DNA of 64,000 nt from an uncultured Clostridia bacterium (GCA_944386415.1 CALXAY010000004.1:1-64000); one strand, 5' to 3'; positions 9,534 through 18,976 are shown, counted from the first letter of the stretch. Notes: a model not told the origin generated them from the sequence alone. Program-made: numbers and translations.

Positions 9534-11195
9534 ATGACAGATATAGAAATCGCAAGAAATACAAAATTAGAAGGAATAAAAGAAATTGCAAAAAAAATAG
9601 AAATTGATGAAGAAGATTTAGAATTATATGGAAAATATAAGGCAAAAATTTCAGAAGCTGTTTATGAGAAAAGAAAAGATAAAAAGAATGGAAAACTAGT
9701 TTTAGTTACAGCAATAAGTCCAACACCATTAGGAGAAGGTAAGACAACTGTATCTATTGCAATTGCAGATGGGTTAAGAAAAATAGGTAAAAATTCTATT
9801 TTAGCATTAAGAGAACCATCTCTTGGTCCTGTTTTTGGAATAAAAGGAGGAGCAACAGGTGGAGGAAAAGTACAGATTGCACCGATGGAAGATATAAATC
9901 TTCATTTTACAGGTGATATCCATGCAATGACAGCTGCAAATAATTTACTTTCTAGTATGATAGATAATCATATTTATTTTGGAAACGAACTAGGTTTTAA
10001 GAAAGTGGTTTGGAAAAGATGTATGGACTTAAATGATAGACAATTAAGAAAAGTTGAAACTGGTCTATCTGGAGAAAAGAAAATAGTTCCAAGAGAAGAT
10101 GGTTTTGATATAACGGTTGCATCAGAAATAATGGCAATTGTATGTTTATCAAAAGATTTAAAAGATTTAAAAGAAAAACTAGGAAATATAATTTTAGGTT
10201 ATAATGCTGAAAATAAACCTATATTTGCAAGAGACTTAAAAGCAAATGGAGCAATGGCAGTTCTTTTAAAAGATGCAATAAAACCAAACCTAGTACAAAC
10301 TTTAGAACACACTCCAGCAATTGTTCATGGAGGACCTTTTGCAAATATTGCTCATGGTTGTAATAGTGTTATTGCAACTAAAATGGCAATGAAACTTTCA
10401 GATTATGTAATAACAGAAGCAGGATTTGGGGCAGATTTAGGAGCAGAAAAGTTCTTAGATATAAAATGTAGAAAAGCAAGGTTAAAACCAGATGTAATAG
10501 TTTTAGTTGCAACTATAAAAGCAATTAAATATCATGGTGGAGTTGAAAAAGGAAAAATACAAGAAGAAAATATAGAAGGTCTAAAAAAAGGAATAGATAA
10601 TTTGTATCGTCATATTGATAATTTGAAAAATAAATTTAGATTAAATGTAATAGTTGCATTAAATAGATACACATCTGATACTGAAAAAGAAATTAGATGG
10701 TTAGAAAACAATTTAAATGAAAGAGATATACCAATTAGTATAGTAGAAGGATGGGCAAAAGGTGGAGAAGGTGCAACTGATATCGCAACAAAGATTACAA
10801 AATTAGCAGAAGAAAAATCTGATTTTAAATTTATATATAATGATGAAGATACAATAGCCAAAAAGATTAAAAAAGTTGCAACAAAGATTTATGGTGCAAA
10901 AGATGTAGAATATTCAAACGAAGCAAAAGAAAAGATACAAATGATAGAAAATTTAGGTTATGGTAATTTACCTGTATGCATTGCAAAAACGCAATATTCA
11001 TTTTCAGATGATCCTAAAAACTTAGAGTGTAATAATTGTTATAATATACATGTAAGAGATGTAGAATTAAAATTAGGTGCTGGGTTTGTTGTAGTACTTG
11101 CAGGAAAGATTATGACAATGCCAGGGCTTCCAAAAATTCCTGCAGCTGAAAATATTGATATTGATGACAATGGAAATATTGTAGGGATATTTTAG
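9534..11195 (+). CDS. fhs: Formate-tetrahydrofolate ligase
   Basis: This enzyme makes 10-formyltetrahydrofolate from formate, ATP and tetrahydrofolate for one-carbon metabolism. The 553-residue product is full length. It shows the nucleotide loop TPLGEGKTTVSIAIADGL near residue 65, then LREPSLGPVFGIKGGATGGG, HFTGDIHAMTAANNLL, EHTPAIVHGGPFANIAHGCN and the C-terminal GKIMTMPGLPKIPAAENIDI. AGGAGGTGA precedes the ATG. It starts 15 bases after the PAP2-like gene and is followed by a palindromic element. Confidence 0.97.
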   Translation: MTDIEIARNTKLEGIKEIAKKIEIDEEDLELYGKYKAKISEAVYEKRKDKKNGKLVLVTAISPTPLGEGKTTVSIAIADGLRKIGKNSILALREPSLGPVFGIKGGATGGGKVQIAPMEDINLHFTGDIHAMTAANNLLSSMIDNHIYFGNELGFKKVVWKRCMDLNDRQLRKVETGLSGEKKIVPREDGFDITVASEIMAIVCLSKDLKDLKEKLGNIILGYNAENKPIFARDLKANGAMAVLLKDAIKPNLVQTLEHTPAIVHGGPFANIAHGCNSVIATKMAMKLSDYVITEAGFGADLGAEKFLDIKCRKARLKPDVIVLVATIKAIKYHGGVEKGKIQEENIEGLKKGIDNLYRHIDNLKNKFRLNVIVALNRYTSDTEKEIRWLENNLNERDIPISIVEGWAKGGEGATDIATKITKLAEEKSDFKFIYNDEDTIAKKIKKVATKIYGAKDVEYSNEAKEKIQMIENLGYGNLPVCIAKTQYSFSDDPKNLECNNCYNIHVRDVELKLGAGFVVVLAGKIMTMPGLPKIPAAENIDIDDNGNIVGIF

Positions 11196-11202
11196 GAAAC
11201 TA

Positions 11203-11294
11203 AAGTAAGTTTTTAAATTTAAGCTTTGCTTACCAGTAGTTTTGCTACCCTTTCAATTCCCTACGCAAAACTACTTAATTTAAAAACTTACTTA
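11203..11294. repeat. Nested palindromic element (REP/MITE-like) after fhs
   Basis: The outer arms (GTAAGTTTTTAAATTTAAG at 11205-11223 and its near complement at about 11274-11292) enclose inner arms AGTAGTTTTGC (11235-11245) and GCAAAACTACT (11265-11275). The whole can fold into a long cruciform or hairpin. It may terminate fhs or be a small non-autonomous repeat. I see no second copy in the window. Confidence 0.6.
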
Positions 11295-11342
11295 TACATA
11301 TTGATTTTAGATATTAAGCTAAAGAAAGAAGGTAAAAGGCAT

Positions 11343-13022
11343 ATGAAGAAACTACCTTATGGAATAAGTAATTTTGAAGAGTTAGTAAAAGATGGATATT
11401 ATTATGTAGATAAAACAAAATACATAGAAAAATTAGAAAATCTGCCAGAAAAAAGAATAATGGTTTTAAGACCAAGAAAATTTGGGAAAACATTATTCAC
11501 AAGTGTATTGGAAAATTATTATGATTTAAAAAAGAAAGATAAATTTAATAAATTATTTGGAGAAACATATATAGGAAAAAATCCAACTAAGTTAAAAAAT
11601 GGGTATCATATATTAAAATTTAATTTTTCAGGAATAAATACGCAAGATGAAGAAACAACAATGAAAGGGTTTAAGGAAAATGTAACTATTTCTATAGATA
11701 CATTTGTGAAAAATTATGAAATAGATTTCTATGTAAATCCTGAATTAACGATAGAGGGATTACTTAATAGTTTAATAGAAGCATTTAGGATACAAAAGCC
11801 AGAAGAGAAGATATATGTAATAGTAGATGAATATGACCATTTTGCAAATGAATTATTAGGATTTAAACCAGAACAATTTAAAAATTTAGTATCAAAAAAT
11901 GGACAGGTAAGAAAATGGTATGAAATATTAAAAAAAGGAACAGAAACAGTTGTAGATAGAATATTTATAACAGGAGTAGCACCAATTACTTTAGATAGTA
12001 TGACATCAGGGTTTAATATAATAAAAGACGAAACACAAGATAGAACTTTTAATGAAATGATGGGATTTACTAATAATGAATTAAAAATATTAATGAAAGA
12101 ACAAGAAATATCTGAAGAAAAACAAAAAGAATTATTACCAATAATGAAAGAAAATTATGATGGATATAAGTTTTCATTAAAAGGAAAAGAAAGAATTTAT
12201 AATTCAAATATGTGTTTATATTTTTTAAATGAGTATGTAAAATATAAGGAAATACCAGAAAAATTAGTAGATGTGAATATAGTAAGTGATTATAATAAAA
12301 TAGGAAGTATGTTAAGATTATGCAAGAATGAAAATAGACTTGATATAATAGAAGAAACAGTATCGGGAGAAGGAATATTAACAGAAATAACACAAAAATT
12401 TAATCCAGAAATAGCATTTGGAGAAACAGAAATGGTATCAATGCTTTATTATTTAGGATATTTAACAATAGATAAAGAATTATTAGGAAAAGCAGAGTTA
12501 AAAATACCAAATAAAGTTATGAAAGAAATATATGGCGATTATTTCTTAAAAATATTAGATGAAGAGACAAATTTAATAATAGAAGAAAGAGAATATAATG
12601 AAATATTACAAGAAGTGGCGTTAGAAGGAAAGATAGATAAAGCAGTAGGTCTATTACAAAAATATTTAAATAATTTATCAAATAGAGATTACCAAAACTT
12701 TACAGAGAAATATGTAAAACTAATATTTTATTGTATAATGATGAACTTAAAAATATATAATGTAAAATCAGAAATGGAAGTACAAAGAGAATATCCAGAT
12801 ATAGTCTTAATACCAAAAGAAAAAGATAAGGGATATAATGCTATAATGATAGAATTTAAATATTTAAAGAAAACAGAAGAAAATAAATTGGAAGAAAAAC
12901 AAAAAGAAGCAAGAAAACAAATAGAAAAGTATGCAAATACTGAAGAAATGAAGGAAATAAAGAATTTAAATAAATATACAGTAGTAGCTGTAAATGATAA
13001 AATATATGTAGAAAAAATTTAG
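11343..13022 (+). CDS. AAA-ATPase/PD-(D/E)XK nuclease-fold protein (DUF1703 type)
   Basis: The 559-residue product begins KKLPYGISNFEELVKDGYYYVDKT and has an ATPase loop near RPRKFGKTLFTS (about residue 40), a Walker B-like IVDEYDHFAN, and a C-terminal nuclease-fold region with REYPDIVLIPKEKD and IMIEFKYLK. This is the predicted AAA-ATPase plus PD-(D/E)XK family often found in many copies in gut anaerobes; its role is unknown, and mobility or defence have been suggested. ATG 11343 is chosen because GAAGG lies about 10 bases upstream; an in-frame upstream ATG at 11226 lies inside the palindromic element. No frame break is seen. Confidence 0.9.
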   Translation: MKKLPYGISNFEELVKDGYYYVDKTKYIEKLENLPEKRIMVLRPRKFGKTLFTSVLENYYDLKKKDKFNKLFGETYIGKNPTKLKNGYHILKFNFSGINTQDEETTMKGFKENVTISIDTFVKNYEIDFYVNPELTIEGLLNSLIEAFRIQKPEEKIYVIVDEYDHFANELLGFKPEQFKNLVSKNGQVRKWYEILKKGTETVVDRIFITGVAPITLDSMTSGFNIIKDETQDRTFNEMMGFTNNELKILMKEQEISEEKQKELLPIMKENYDGYKFSLKGKERIYNSNMCLYFLNEYVKYKEIPEKLVDVNIVSDYNKIGSMLRLCKNENRLDIIEETVSGEGILTEITQKFNPEIAFGETEMVSMLYYLGYLTIDKELLGKAELKIPNKVMKEIYGDYFLKILDEETNLIIEEREYNEILQEVALEGKIDKAVGLLQKYLNNLSNRDYQNFTEKYVKLIFYCIMMNLKIYNVKSEMEVQREYPDIVLIPKEKDKGYNAIMIEFKYLKKTEENKLEEKQKEARKQIEKYANTEEMKEIKNLNKYTVVAVNDKIYVEKI

Positions 13023-13170
13023 ATTATAAAATAAAAAACAAAAATTTTTAGACGGAATTTTTATGTAATTAAAATGTAATATTATAATTCTTGAATTTAA
13101 TAAGTATTTTATATATAATTTTAACATAAGAAAAACATTAAAAAGGCTAAAGAAAAAGGAGAAAATAAAA

Positions 13171-13302
13171 ATGAATATAAAAGCTAAAAACGTTGGTGCT
13201 GTAAGAGAGAGAGAGAGAGAGCTATACTTTAGTAAAATAAAGTGTAGTGTGTTTAACTTAGGAATAATTAATATAGACAGTAACAAACCTATAAAAATAT
13301 AG
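13171..13302 (+). CDS. Leader ORF 1 with AG repeat, 43 residues
   Basis: ATG 13171 follows AAAAAGGAG by a normal distance. The ORF encodes a short N-terminus ending NVGAV, then RERERE from the AG repeat, then a tail ending GIINIDSNKPIKI. The TAG stop (13300-13302) lies in the 3' arm of a strong terminator hairpin. Both other frames stop within about 20 bases of the repeat, so a gain or loss of one AG unit ends translation far from the hairpin. A homologous leader precedes the other prepilin-like gene (45212). I infer a regulatory leader peptide; the peptide itself has no recognised function. Confidence 0.7.
   Translation: MNIKAKNVGAVRERERELYFSKIKCSVFNLGIINIDSNKPIKI
13204..13221 (+). repeat. 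Dinucleotide repeat (AG)9 inside leader ORF 1
   Basis: Nine AG units run without interruption in the coding part of the leader. Such tracts mutate by slipped-strand mispairing, and two bases per unit changes frame. Confidence 0.95.
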
Positions 13303-13320
13303 GCTTTGTTGCTGTTTTTT
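13278..13320 (+). promoter_or_regulatory. Terminator/attenuator overlapping the leader 1 stop
   Basis: The 5' arm from 13278 to 13293 pairs with the 3' arm from 13298 to 13314 (16 pairs, one wobble, one bulged C at 13304) around an AAAA loop, followed by six Ts (13315-13320). It lies 63 bases before the prepilin-like start, so transcription of that gene must pass it. The leader stop codon sits in the 3' arm, so a translating ribosome would block the hairpin. Confidence 0.85.
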
Positions 13321-13382
13321 GCATTCATAAAAGTTATTAAATTTTAATTTATAAAAAATATAAAACAAGGGGGAATTAAAAA

Positions 13383-14141
13383 ATGAAAGAAAAATTAAAA
13401 CAAAAGAAAGGAATTACACTAATTGCCTTAGTAATTACAATAATAGTATTATTAATATTAGCAGGAATAAGTATTGCAATGTTAACAGGAAATAATGGAA
13501 TACTAACACAAGCACAAAATGCTAAAGAACAAAATACAGAAGGAAGTGAAATAGAAAAAATTAAATTAGCATATAATACACTGGCTACAAAATTAAATAT
13601 TGGTGAAATAGAAAAAATAACAGCAGATAATATTAAACAAGAGATGATAAAAAACGGAGAAGATGAAAATAATATTGAAGTAGATGGAATGGAAGATGGA
13701 GTAAATTCAGATATAAATATTTATTTTAAAGATACACAAAACGAATATTTTATTAATGGTAAAGATAAGGAAGTATTTAACTTAAAAGATAATATAAAAA
13801 TATATACATTCAGAAGTGGGAATAGTTTAATTTTTGCAGGTGCTATAAAAAGTTTAAATGTTAAAAGCGTTAAATTTACTATAAATAATAATGGAGATAT
13901 AAAAGAACAAGAAGGAACTCGAGTTTATACTTATATAAGTGCAAAGGATGAAAATAATAATGATATAAAACTAGAACCTCAACAGTTAGATGCAAATTAT
14001 TTTGCATATTTTTCTCTTAATAATATAAATACAGATAATCTAAATATATCTGCTAAATATTCTATTTTTTCAGATATAACTGGTAATTGTATAGATTCAG
14101 AAACAATAACTATAAATGATTTAAATCAAATTCCAACATAG
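13383..14141 (+). CDS. Prepilin-like surface protein behind leader 1
   Basis: The 252-residue product has a type IV prepilin N-terminus: a basic segment, then KGITLIALVITIIVLLILAG, with the glycine before I (residue 10) as likely prepilin peptidase site and a hydrophobic helix of about 20 residues, then MLTGNNGILTQAQNAKEQN. The rest is hydrophilic, with no recognised domain. This N-terminus is nearly identical to that of the 45409 gene, while the bodies differ. It has its own site, GGGGG, before ATG 13383. Expression probably depends on the attenuator upstream. Confidence 0.8.
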   Translation: MKEKLKQKKGITLIALVITIIVLLILAGISIAMLTGNNGILTQAQNAKEQNTEGSEIEKIKLAYNTLATKLNIGEIEKITADNIKQEMIKNGEDENNIEVDGMEDGVNSDINIYFKDTQNEYFINGKDKEVFNLKDNIKIYTFRSGNSLIFAGAIKSLNVKSVKFTINNNGDIKEQEGTRVYTYISAKDENNNDIKLEPQQLDANYFAYFSLNNINTDNLNISAKYSIFSDITGNCIDSETITINDLNQIPT

Positions 14142-14317
14142 GGAAGTTGGCAAAAATAGGTTTGAAATAATGAAAAATTTTTCATATATTCTTTGTGGCA
14201 TGATTAATATAAAAATAATGTTTTTATATTAAATATTACATTTTTATTGTAAAAAGTATGTAAAGATGATAAAATTATACTGGAATGTAGGAATACTATT
14301 TTGTTAGGAGTTACTTT

Positions 14318-15733
14318 ATGGGCAGAAAAGAGCGGTTTTATGCAGACATTATGTCTGCACATCTAGGGGTTACTGGCTCTTGTAATATTGTAACTGTAAG
14401 GCTTCCAAATGGCGACAAGTTCCACTTTATTGTTGATTGTGGACTGTTCCAAGGAAGTAAGGAAGAAGAAGACCGTAATAAGGAGATGATGTTTAATCCA
14501 TATAATATTGATTTTTGTCTTGTTACTCATGGACATGCAGATCATATTGGTCGGTTGCCTCAATTGGTAAAGAAAGGGTATAGAGGAATTATCTATGCAA
14601 CGAATGTTACGAGAAACATAATGGCATCAGCGTTGAAAGATAGTGCTAGAATAATACAAAGTAAGGCCAAAAGATATAAAGAAAAAGCTATCTACGATGA
14701 TGGTGATGCTGAACATACAATGCAATATGTAAAAGGATGTGATTACAATCAATGGATTCACGTAAGAAATAATGTTGATGTAATGTTCCTTGGAAATAGC
14801 CATTTGTATGGTGCAGCTATGATTCTTGTAAGAATAAGTTACCAAGGAGAGAGGGACATCAATATACTTTTTACAGGAGATTACAACAACAAGAATCTTT
14901 TCTTTGATTCAGAACCTATACCAGATTGGGTATATGAACTACCACTTACAATTGTGCAAGAGTCTACTTATGGATATATGAACTTTTCCGAAATCAAGGA
15001 GACTTTTGTAGACAATGTCGTTAAATGTGTAAGTAAAGGGGGAACAGTTGTAATTCCTGCTTTTGCTCTTGGTCGTATGCAAGAAGTTCTTTATAAGCTT
15101 AAAGTCCTGCAAGACCTAGGAACTCTTCCTTTGGGAGTTACTATATATGTCGATGGTAAGCTTGGTATTATGTACACAGGAATGTGTAAAAATGGTATGC
15201 TTGATATCAAGGAAGAGATGAGAGATTTCCTTCCCAGTAATGTTGTGTTCGCTGATAAAACGGCTAGAGGTGTGATTTTACAAGATAATGCCGCTAAAAT
15301 TATCGTAACAACTTCTGGTATGGGTTCTCATGGTCCTGCAGAAACTTATATTCCTAGTTACATAACTAAGAAAAATGCACTTATTCAGTTTACTGGTTAT
15401 GTAGCAGAAGGAACCCTAGGAAGAGAACTGAAGGATGCACCAAAGGGCGAAACTGTAAAAATTCGAGGAGTCCTTTACAAGAAACAGGCAGAAATTGAGT
15501 ATACCAATGAATTTTCTGCACATGCTAAAGCTGATGAAATGATTGGCTTCTTGCAAAGGTTTGAAAAACTCAATCTTGTGCTTATAAATCATGGAGAAGC
15601 ACATGTTAAGGACATTTTTGCTAGACGAATATTAAGAGAGGTCGATGCAAAGAATGTTGCAATACTTGGTCAATATTTCCATAGAATTAATCCATATGGC
15701 TTAGTCACTAGTAAGTCAACTAAGTTCTTGTAA
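14318..15733 (+). CDS. MBL-fold beta-CASP hydrolase, foreign-looking
   Basis: The 471-residue product carries the metallo-beta-lactamase motif THGHADHIGRLPQL (about residues 70-83), IVDCGLFQG, LFTGDYN, PAFALGRMQEVLYKL (beta-CASP) and a C-terminal NEFSAHAKADEM and INHGEAH. Such proteins are RNA- or DNA-processing nucleases related to RNase J and CPSF73 families. Base and codon use differ sharply from the neighbours (many CTT, GGC and CCT codons). Two CGG codons (14333, 14552) read as ordinary Arg; the second is in the conserved GR of the motif. I infer recent transfer. TAGGAG precedes the ATG, and a terminator follows. Confidence 0.85.
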   Translation: MGRKERFYADIMSAHLGVTGSCNIVTVRLPNGDKFHFIVDCGLFQGSKEEEDRNKEMMFNPYNIDFCLVTHGHADHIGRLPQLVKKGYRGIIYATNVTRNIMASALKDSARIIQSKAKRYKEKAIYDDGDAEHTMQYVKGCDYNQWIHVRNNVDVMFLGNSHLYGAAMILVRISYQGERDINILFTGDYNNKNLFFDSEPIPDWVYELPLTIVQESTYGYMNFSEIKETFVDNVVKCVSKGGTVVIPAFALGRMQEVLYKLKVLQDLGTLPLGVTIYVDGKLGIMYTGMCKNGMLDIKEEMRDFLPSNVVFADKTARGVILQDNAAKIIVTTSGMGSHGPAETYIPSYITKKNALIQFTGYVAEGTLGRELKDAPKGETVKIRGVLYKKQAEIEYTNEFSAHAKADEMIGFLQRFEKLNLVLINHGEAHVKDIFARRILREVDAKNVAILGQYFHRINPYGLVTSKSTKFL

Positions 15734-15740
15734 CTCCATA

Positions 15741-15771
15741 GGAAGCATCCAAAGTGGGTGCTTCCTTATTT
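15741..15771 (+). terminator. Terminator of the MBL gene
   Basis: GGAAGCATCC pairs with GGGTGCTTCC (one wobble) and is followed by TTATTTT. Confidence 0.8.
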
Positions 15772-15799
15772 TAAACTCGAAGAACTCGAGGGAATAGTG

Positions 15800-15940
15800 A
15801 TGAGGGTAAATAGCATTCCAGTTATGATTACTCATTACAATTATTCTGATGCTACTAAACTCTATAAAGAGTGGCGGAGGAAGAAGTTTGGAGAGCAACT
15901 TTCTAAATTCAAGCAACTTCGGCTACCAAATGTAGGATAA
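15800..15940 (+). CDS. Small 46-residue protein of the foreign island
   Basis: I do not recognise this product. ATG 15800 is chosen because GAGGG lies just upstream; an earlier in-frame ATG at 15758 lies inside the terminator stem. The product is basic, with LYKEWRRKKFGEQLSKF in the middle. It shares the unusual codon use of the MBL gene and has two in-frame Arg CGG codons (15875 and 15920). It is flanked by hairpins on both sides. It could be a non-coding remnant. Confidence 0.5.
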   Translation: MRVNSIPVMITHYNYSDATKLYKEWRRKKFGEQLSKFKQLRLPNVG

Positions 15941-15948
15941 TTTCTACA

Positions 15949-15982
15949 AAACAGAAAGAAGTCTTAAGGCTTCTTTCTGTTG
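15949..15982 (+). terminator. Hairpin closing the foreign island
   Basis: AACAGAAAGAAG and CTTCTTTCTGTT form a perfect 12-pair stem around eight bases. The T run after it is weak, so terminator function is likely but not certain. Confidence 0.7.
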
Positions 15983-16024
15983 CTATAAAAATAAAAGTAT
16001 TTTAGGTAAAAGCTAACCAAACTC

Positions 16025-16053
16025 TTGTTTTTGCTTAAAAATTATAGTATAAT
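16025..16053 (+). promoter_or_regulatory. Promoter of uvrA
   Basis: TTGTTT (16025-16030) and TATAAT (16048-16053) with a 17-base spacer, 16 bases before the ATG, imply a very short leader. No LexA-like box was recognised. Confidence 0.7.
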
Positions 16054-16069
16054 ACTTTGGGGTGAAAAG

Positions 16070-18901
16070 ATGAACGATAAAATAATAATAAAGGGAGCAA
16101 AAGAACATAATTTAAAAAATATAGACTTAGAAATACCAAGAGATAAATTAGTAGTAATAACAGGACTTTCAGGTTCTGGAAAATCTAGTTTGGCATTTGA
16201 CACATTATATGCAGAAGGACAAAGAAGATATGTAGAAAGTTTATCTTCATATGCAAGACAATTTTTGGGACTAATGGAAAAGCCAAATGTAGAAAGTATA
16301 GAAGGTTTGTCTCCTGCTATTTCAATAGATCAAAAAACAACATCTAAAAATCCTCGTTCTACAGTAGGAACTGTAACAGAAATATATGATTATATTCGTC
16401 TACTTTATGCTAGAATTGGAGTTCCATATTGTCCTAATTGTGGAAAAAAGATAGAAAAACAAAGTATAGATCAAATAATAGATAATATAATGAGCCTTCC
16501 TGAAGGAACAAAGATACAAGTATTAGCACCAGTAGTTAGAGGTCGTAAAGGAGAATATACAAAGCAACTAGAAGAATATCAAAAAGAAGGTTTTGTAAGG
16601 GTAAGAATAGATGGAGAGAACTATGAATTATCTGATGATATAAATTTGGATAGAAAGAAAAAACATAATATTGAGCTAGTTGTAGATAGATTAGTTATAA
16701 AACCAGACATTACAAGTAGACTAACAGAATCAGTGGAAATAGCTTTAAAACATGCAGATAAACTTGTTCTAATAGATGTAAGAGGACAAGAGTCTAAACT
16801 TTATAGTTGTAATTATGCATGTCCTGATTGTGGATTTAGTTTTCCTGAACTTACGCCTAGAATGTTTTCATTTAATAATCCTTTTGGTGCATGTCCAGTC
16901 TGCACAGGTATAGGCTATTTAATGAAAATGGATGAGGACTTGATAGTACCAGATAAAAATAAAACATTGTATGATGGAATAAAAGCATTTGGTGCAAGTA
17001 GTATGAAAAGAAATGATACAATGGCAAAAATGTATTTTGAAGCAATAGGAAAGCATTATGGAGTAGATATAAGAAATAAAAAGATAAAAGATTTGCCACG
17101 TTGGTTCATGGAAAAAATTCTTTATGGTACAGGAGATGAAGAAATAGATTTTGAATATGAATCATATGCAGGAACAAGAAAGTTTACTTCTGCCTTTGAA
17201 GGAGTACTTCCAACATTAGATAGACGTCATAATGAAACAAAATCACAAGGAATGAGAGATTTTTATGAAATGTATATGACAAATTCAGAATGTCATGCTT
17301 GTCATGGAGCTAGATTAAAACCTGAAATTTTATCTATTAAAGTAGGAAAGAAGAATATCAATGAATTAACAGCAATGCCAATAAACAAAATAAAAAGTTA
17401 TTTAAATAATTTGGAATTAAATAAAACACAGGCTATGATTTCAGAATTAATTTTAAAAGAAATAGATCAAAGATTACAATTCTTGATAGATGTAGGACTA
17501 GAATATTTAACATTATCTAGAAACGCAGGATCACTATCAGGAGGAGAAGCACAAAGAATACGACTCGCAACACAAATTGGTTCGGGATTAACAGGAGTTC
17601 TTTATATATTAGATGAGCCAAGTATAGGACTTCATCAAAGAGATAATGATAAACTTTTAGCGACTTTAAAAAAATTAAGAGATTTAGGAAATACGTTACT
17701 TGTTGTAGAACATGATGAAGATACTATGTATGCAGCAGACCAAATAATAGATATTGGACCAGGAGCAGGAACTCATGGTGGAAGAGTCATGGCACAGCGG
17801 TACTGCAGAAGAGATAAAAAAGGTAGGAGATTCTGTAACTCGGACAATATTTAAGTGGAAGAAAGAAAATACCAGTACCTAAAAAGAGAAGAAAAGCATT
17901 AAAGTCAAAAGTAATAGAAGTACAAGGAGCTACTGAAAATAATTTAAAAAATATAAGTGTTAAATTTCCACTAGGGGTATTTAACTGTGTAACAGGTGTA
18001 TCAGGTTCAGGAAAGTCAACACTTGTAAATGAGGTTTTATATAAAACTATTGCAAAAGAATTAAATGGCTCAAATGAAAAACCAGGAAAATGTAAAGGCG
18101 TTAAAGGTCTACAAAACATAGATAAGATAATAAATATTGACCAATCTCCTATTGGAAGAACTCCTAGGTCAAATCCTGCAACATATACAGGTGTATTTGA
18201 TTTGATTAGAGATATATTTGCATCTACTGAAGAAGCAAAACTAAGAGGATATCAAAAAGGAAGATTTAGTTTTAATGTAGCTGGTGGTAGATGTGAGAGT
18301 TGTAATGGTGATGGAGTTCATAAAATAGAAATGCATTTTTTACCTGATATATATGTGCCTTGTGAAGTATGTAAAGGAAAACGTTATAATCGCGAGACAT
18401 TAGAAGTTAGATATAAAGGTAAAAATATTGCAGATGTGTTAGACATGACTGTAGAGGAAGCATTAAGCTTTTTTGATAAGTTACCTAAAATAAAAAATAA
18501 GATTCAGACATTATATGATGTAGGATTAGGTTATATTAAACTTCGGACAACCATCAACAACTTTATCAGGAGGAGAAGCTCAAAGAGTTAAGCTTGCAAC
18601 TGAACTATCAAAAAGAGCAACTGGTAAAACACTTTATATTCTAGATGAACCAACAACAGGTCTTCACATTGCAGATGTTCATAAGTTGGTAAATATATTA
18701 CAAAGATTAGTTGATACTGGTAACACTATTATAGTAATTGAACATAATTTAGACTTAATTAAAACTTGTGACCACATTATTGACTTAGGACCAGAAGGTG
18801 GAGATAATGGTGGAGAAATAGTAGCTTGTGGAACGCCAGAACAGATTTGTAAAAATGAAAGAAGCTATACAGGAAAGTTCTTGAAAAAGTATTTAGAATA
18901 A
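16070..18901 (+). CDS. uvrA: Excinuclease ABC subunit A (UvrA), recoded at three CGG codons
   Basis: UvrA is the damage-recognition ATPase of nucleotide excision repair. The first ATPase half has [19 protein letters not shown] (about residues 27-45), CPNCG and [18 protein letters not shown] zinc text, and [19 protein letters not shown]. The frame breaks at 17798, 17841 and 18544, each at an in-frame CGG. Skipping each C gives [18 protein letters not shown], then [14 protein letters not shown], and later [18 protein letters not shown], all standard UvrA text. The second half has [21 protein letters not shown] and [16 protein letters not shown]. The joined product is 942 residues, the usual length. 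ATG 16070 follows GGGGTG. Confidence 0.95.
17798..17801 (+). other. +1 recoding site, CAG-C-GGT in uvrA (first)
   Basis: Zero-frame codon 577 is CGG. Skipping C17798 gives AQ-GTAEEI, the family's normal text. Confidence 0.85.
17841..17844 (+). other. +1 recoding site, ACT-C-GGA in uvrA (second)
   Basis: Only 14 codons after the first site, in the shifted frame, CGG occurs again. Skipping C17841 gives [17 protein letters not shown]. Confidence 0.85.
18544..18547 (+). other. +1 recoding site, CTT-C-GGA in uvrA (third)
   Basis: In the frame set by the first two skips, CGG is met again. Skipping C18544 gives [18 protein letters not shown], the ABC signature region where glycine is highly conserved in UvrA. 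Confidence 0.88.
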
Positions 18902-18907
18902 AAAATT

Positions 18908-18936
18908 AAGGTAATTATTTTAGTAATTACCTTTTT
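18908..18936 (+). terminator. Intrinsic terminator of uvrA
   Basis: AAGGTAATTA pairs with TAATTACCTT and is followed by a T run. Confidence 0.85.
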
Positions 18937-18947
18937 AGTTATTTCTA

Positions 18948-18976
18948 TTGAAAAAATTATTAAAACATGATAATAT
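18948..18976 (+). promoter_or_regulatory. Promoter of the HTH array gene
   Basis: TTGAAA (18948-18953) and TAATAT (18971-18976) with a 17-base spacer, about 60 bases before the ATG. Confidence 0.6.

Noticed and set aside
11226..11342. Longer N-terminus for the AAA-ATPase gene
   Set aside because: The extra codons lie in the palindromic element and lack a ribosome site; family text begins at ATG 11343.
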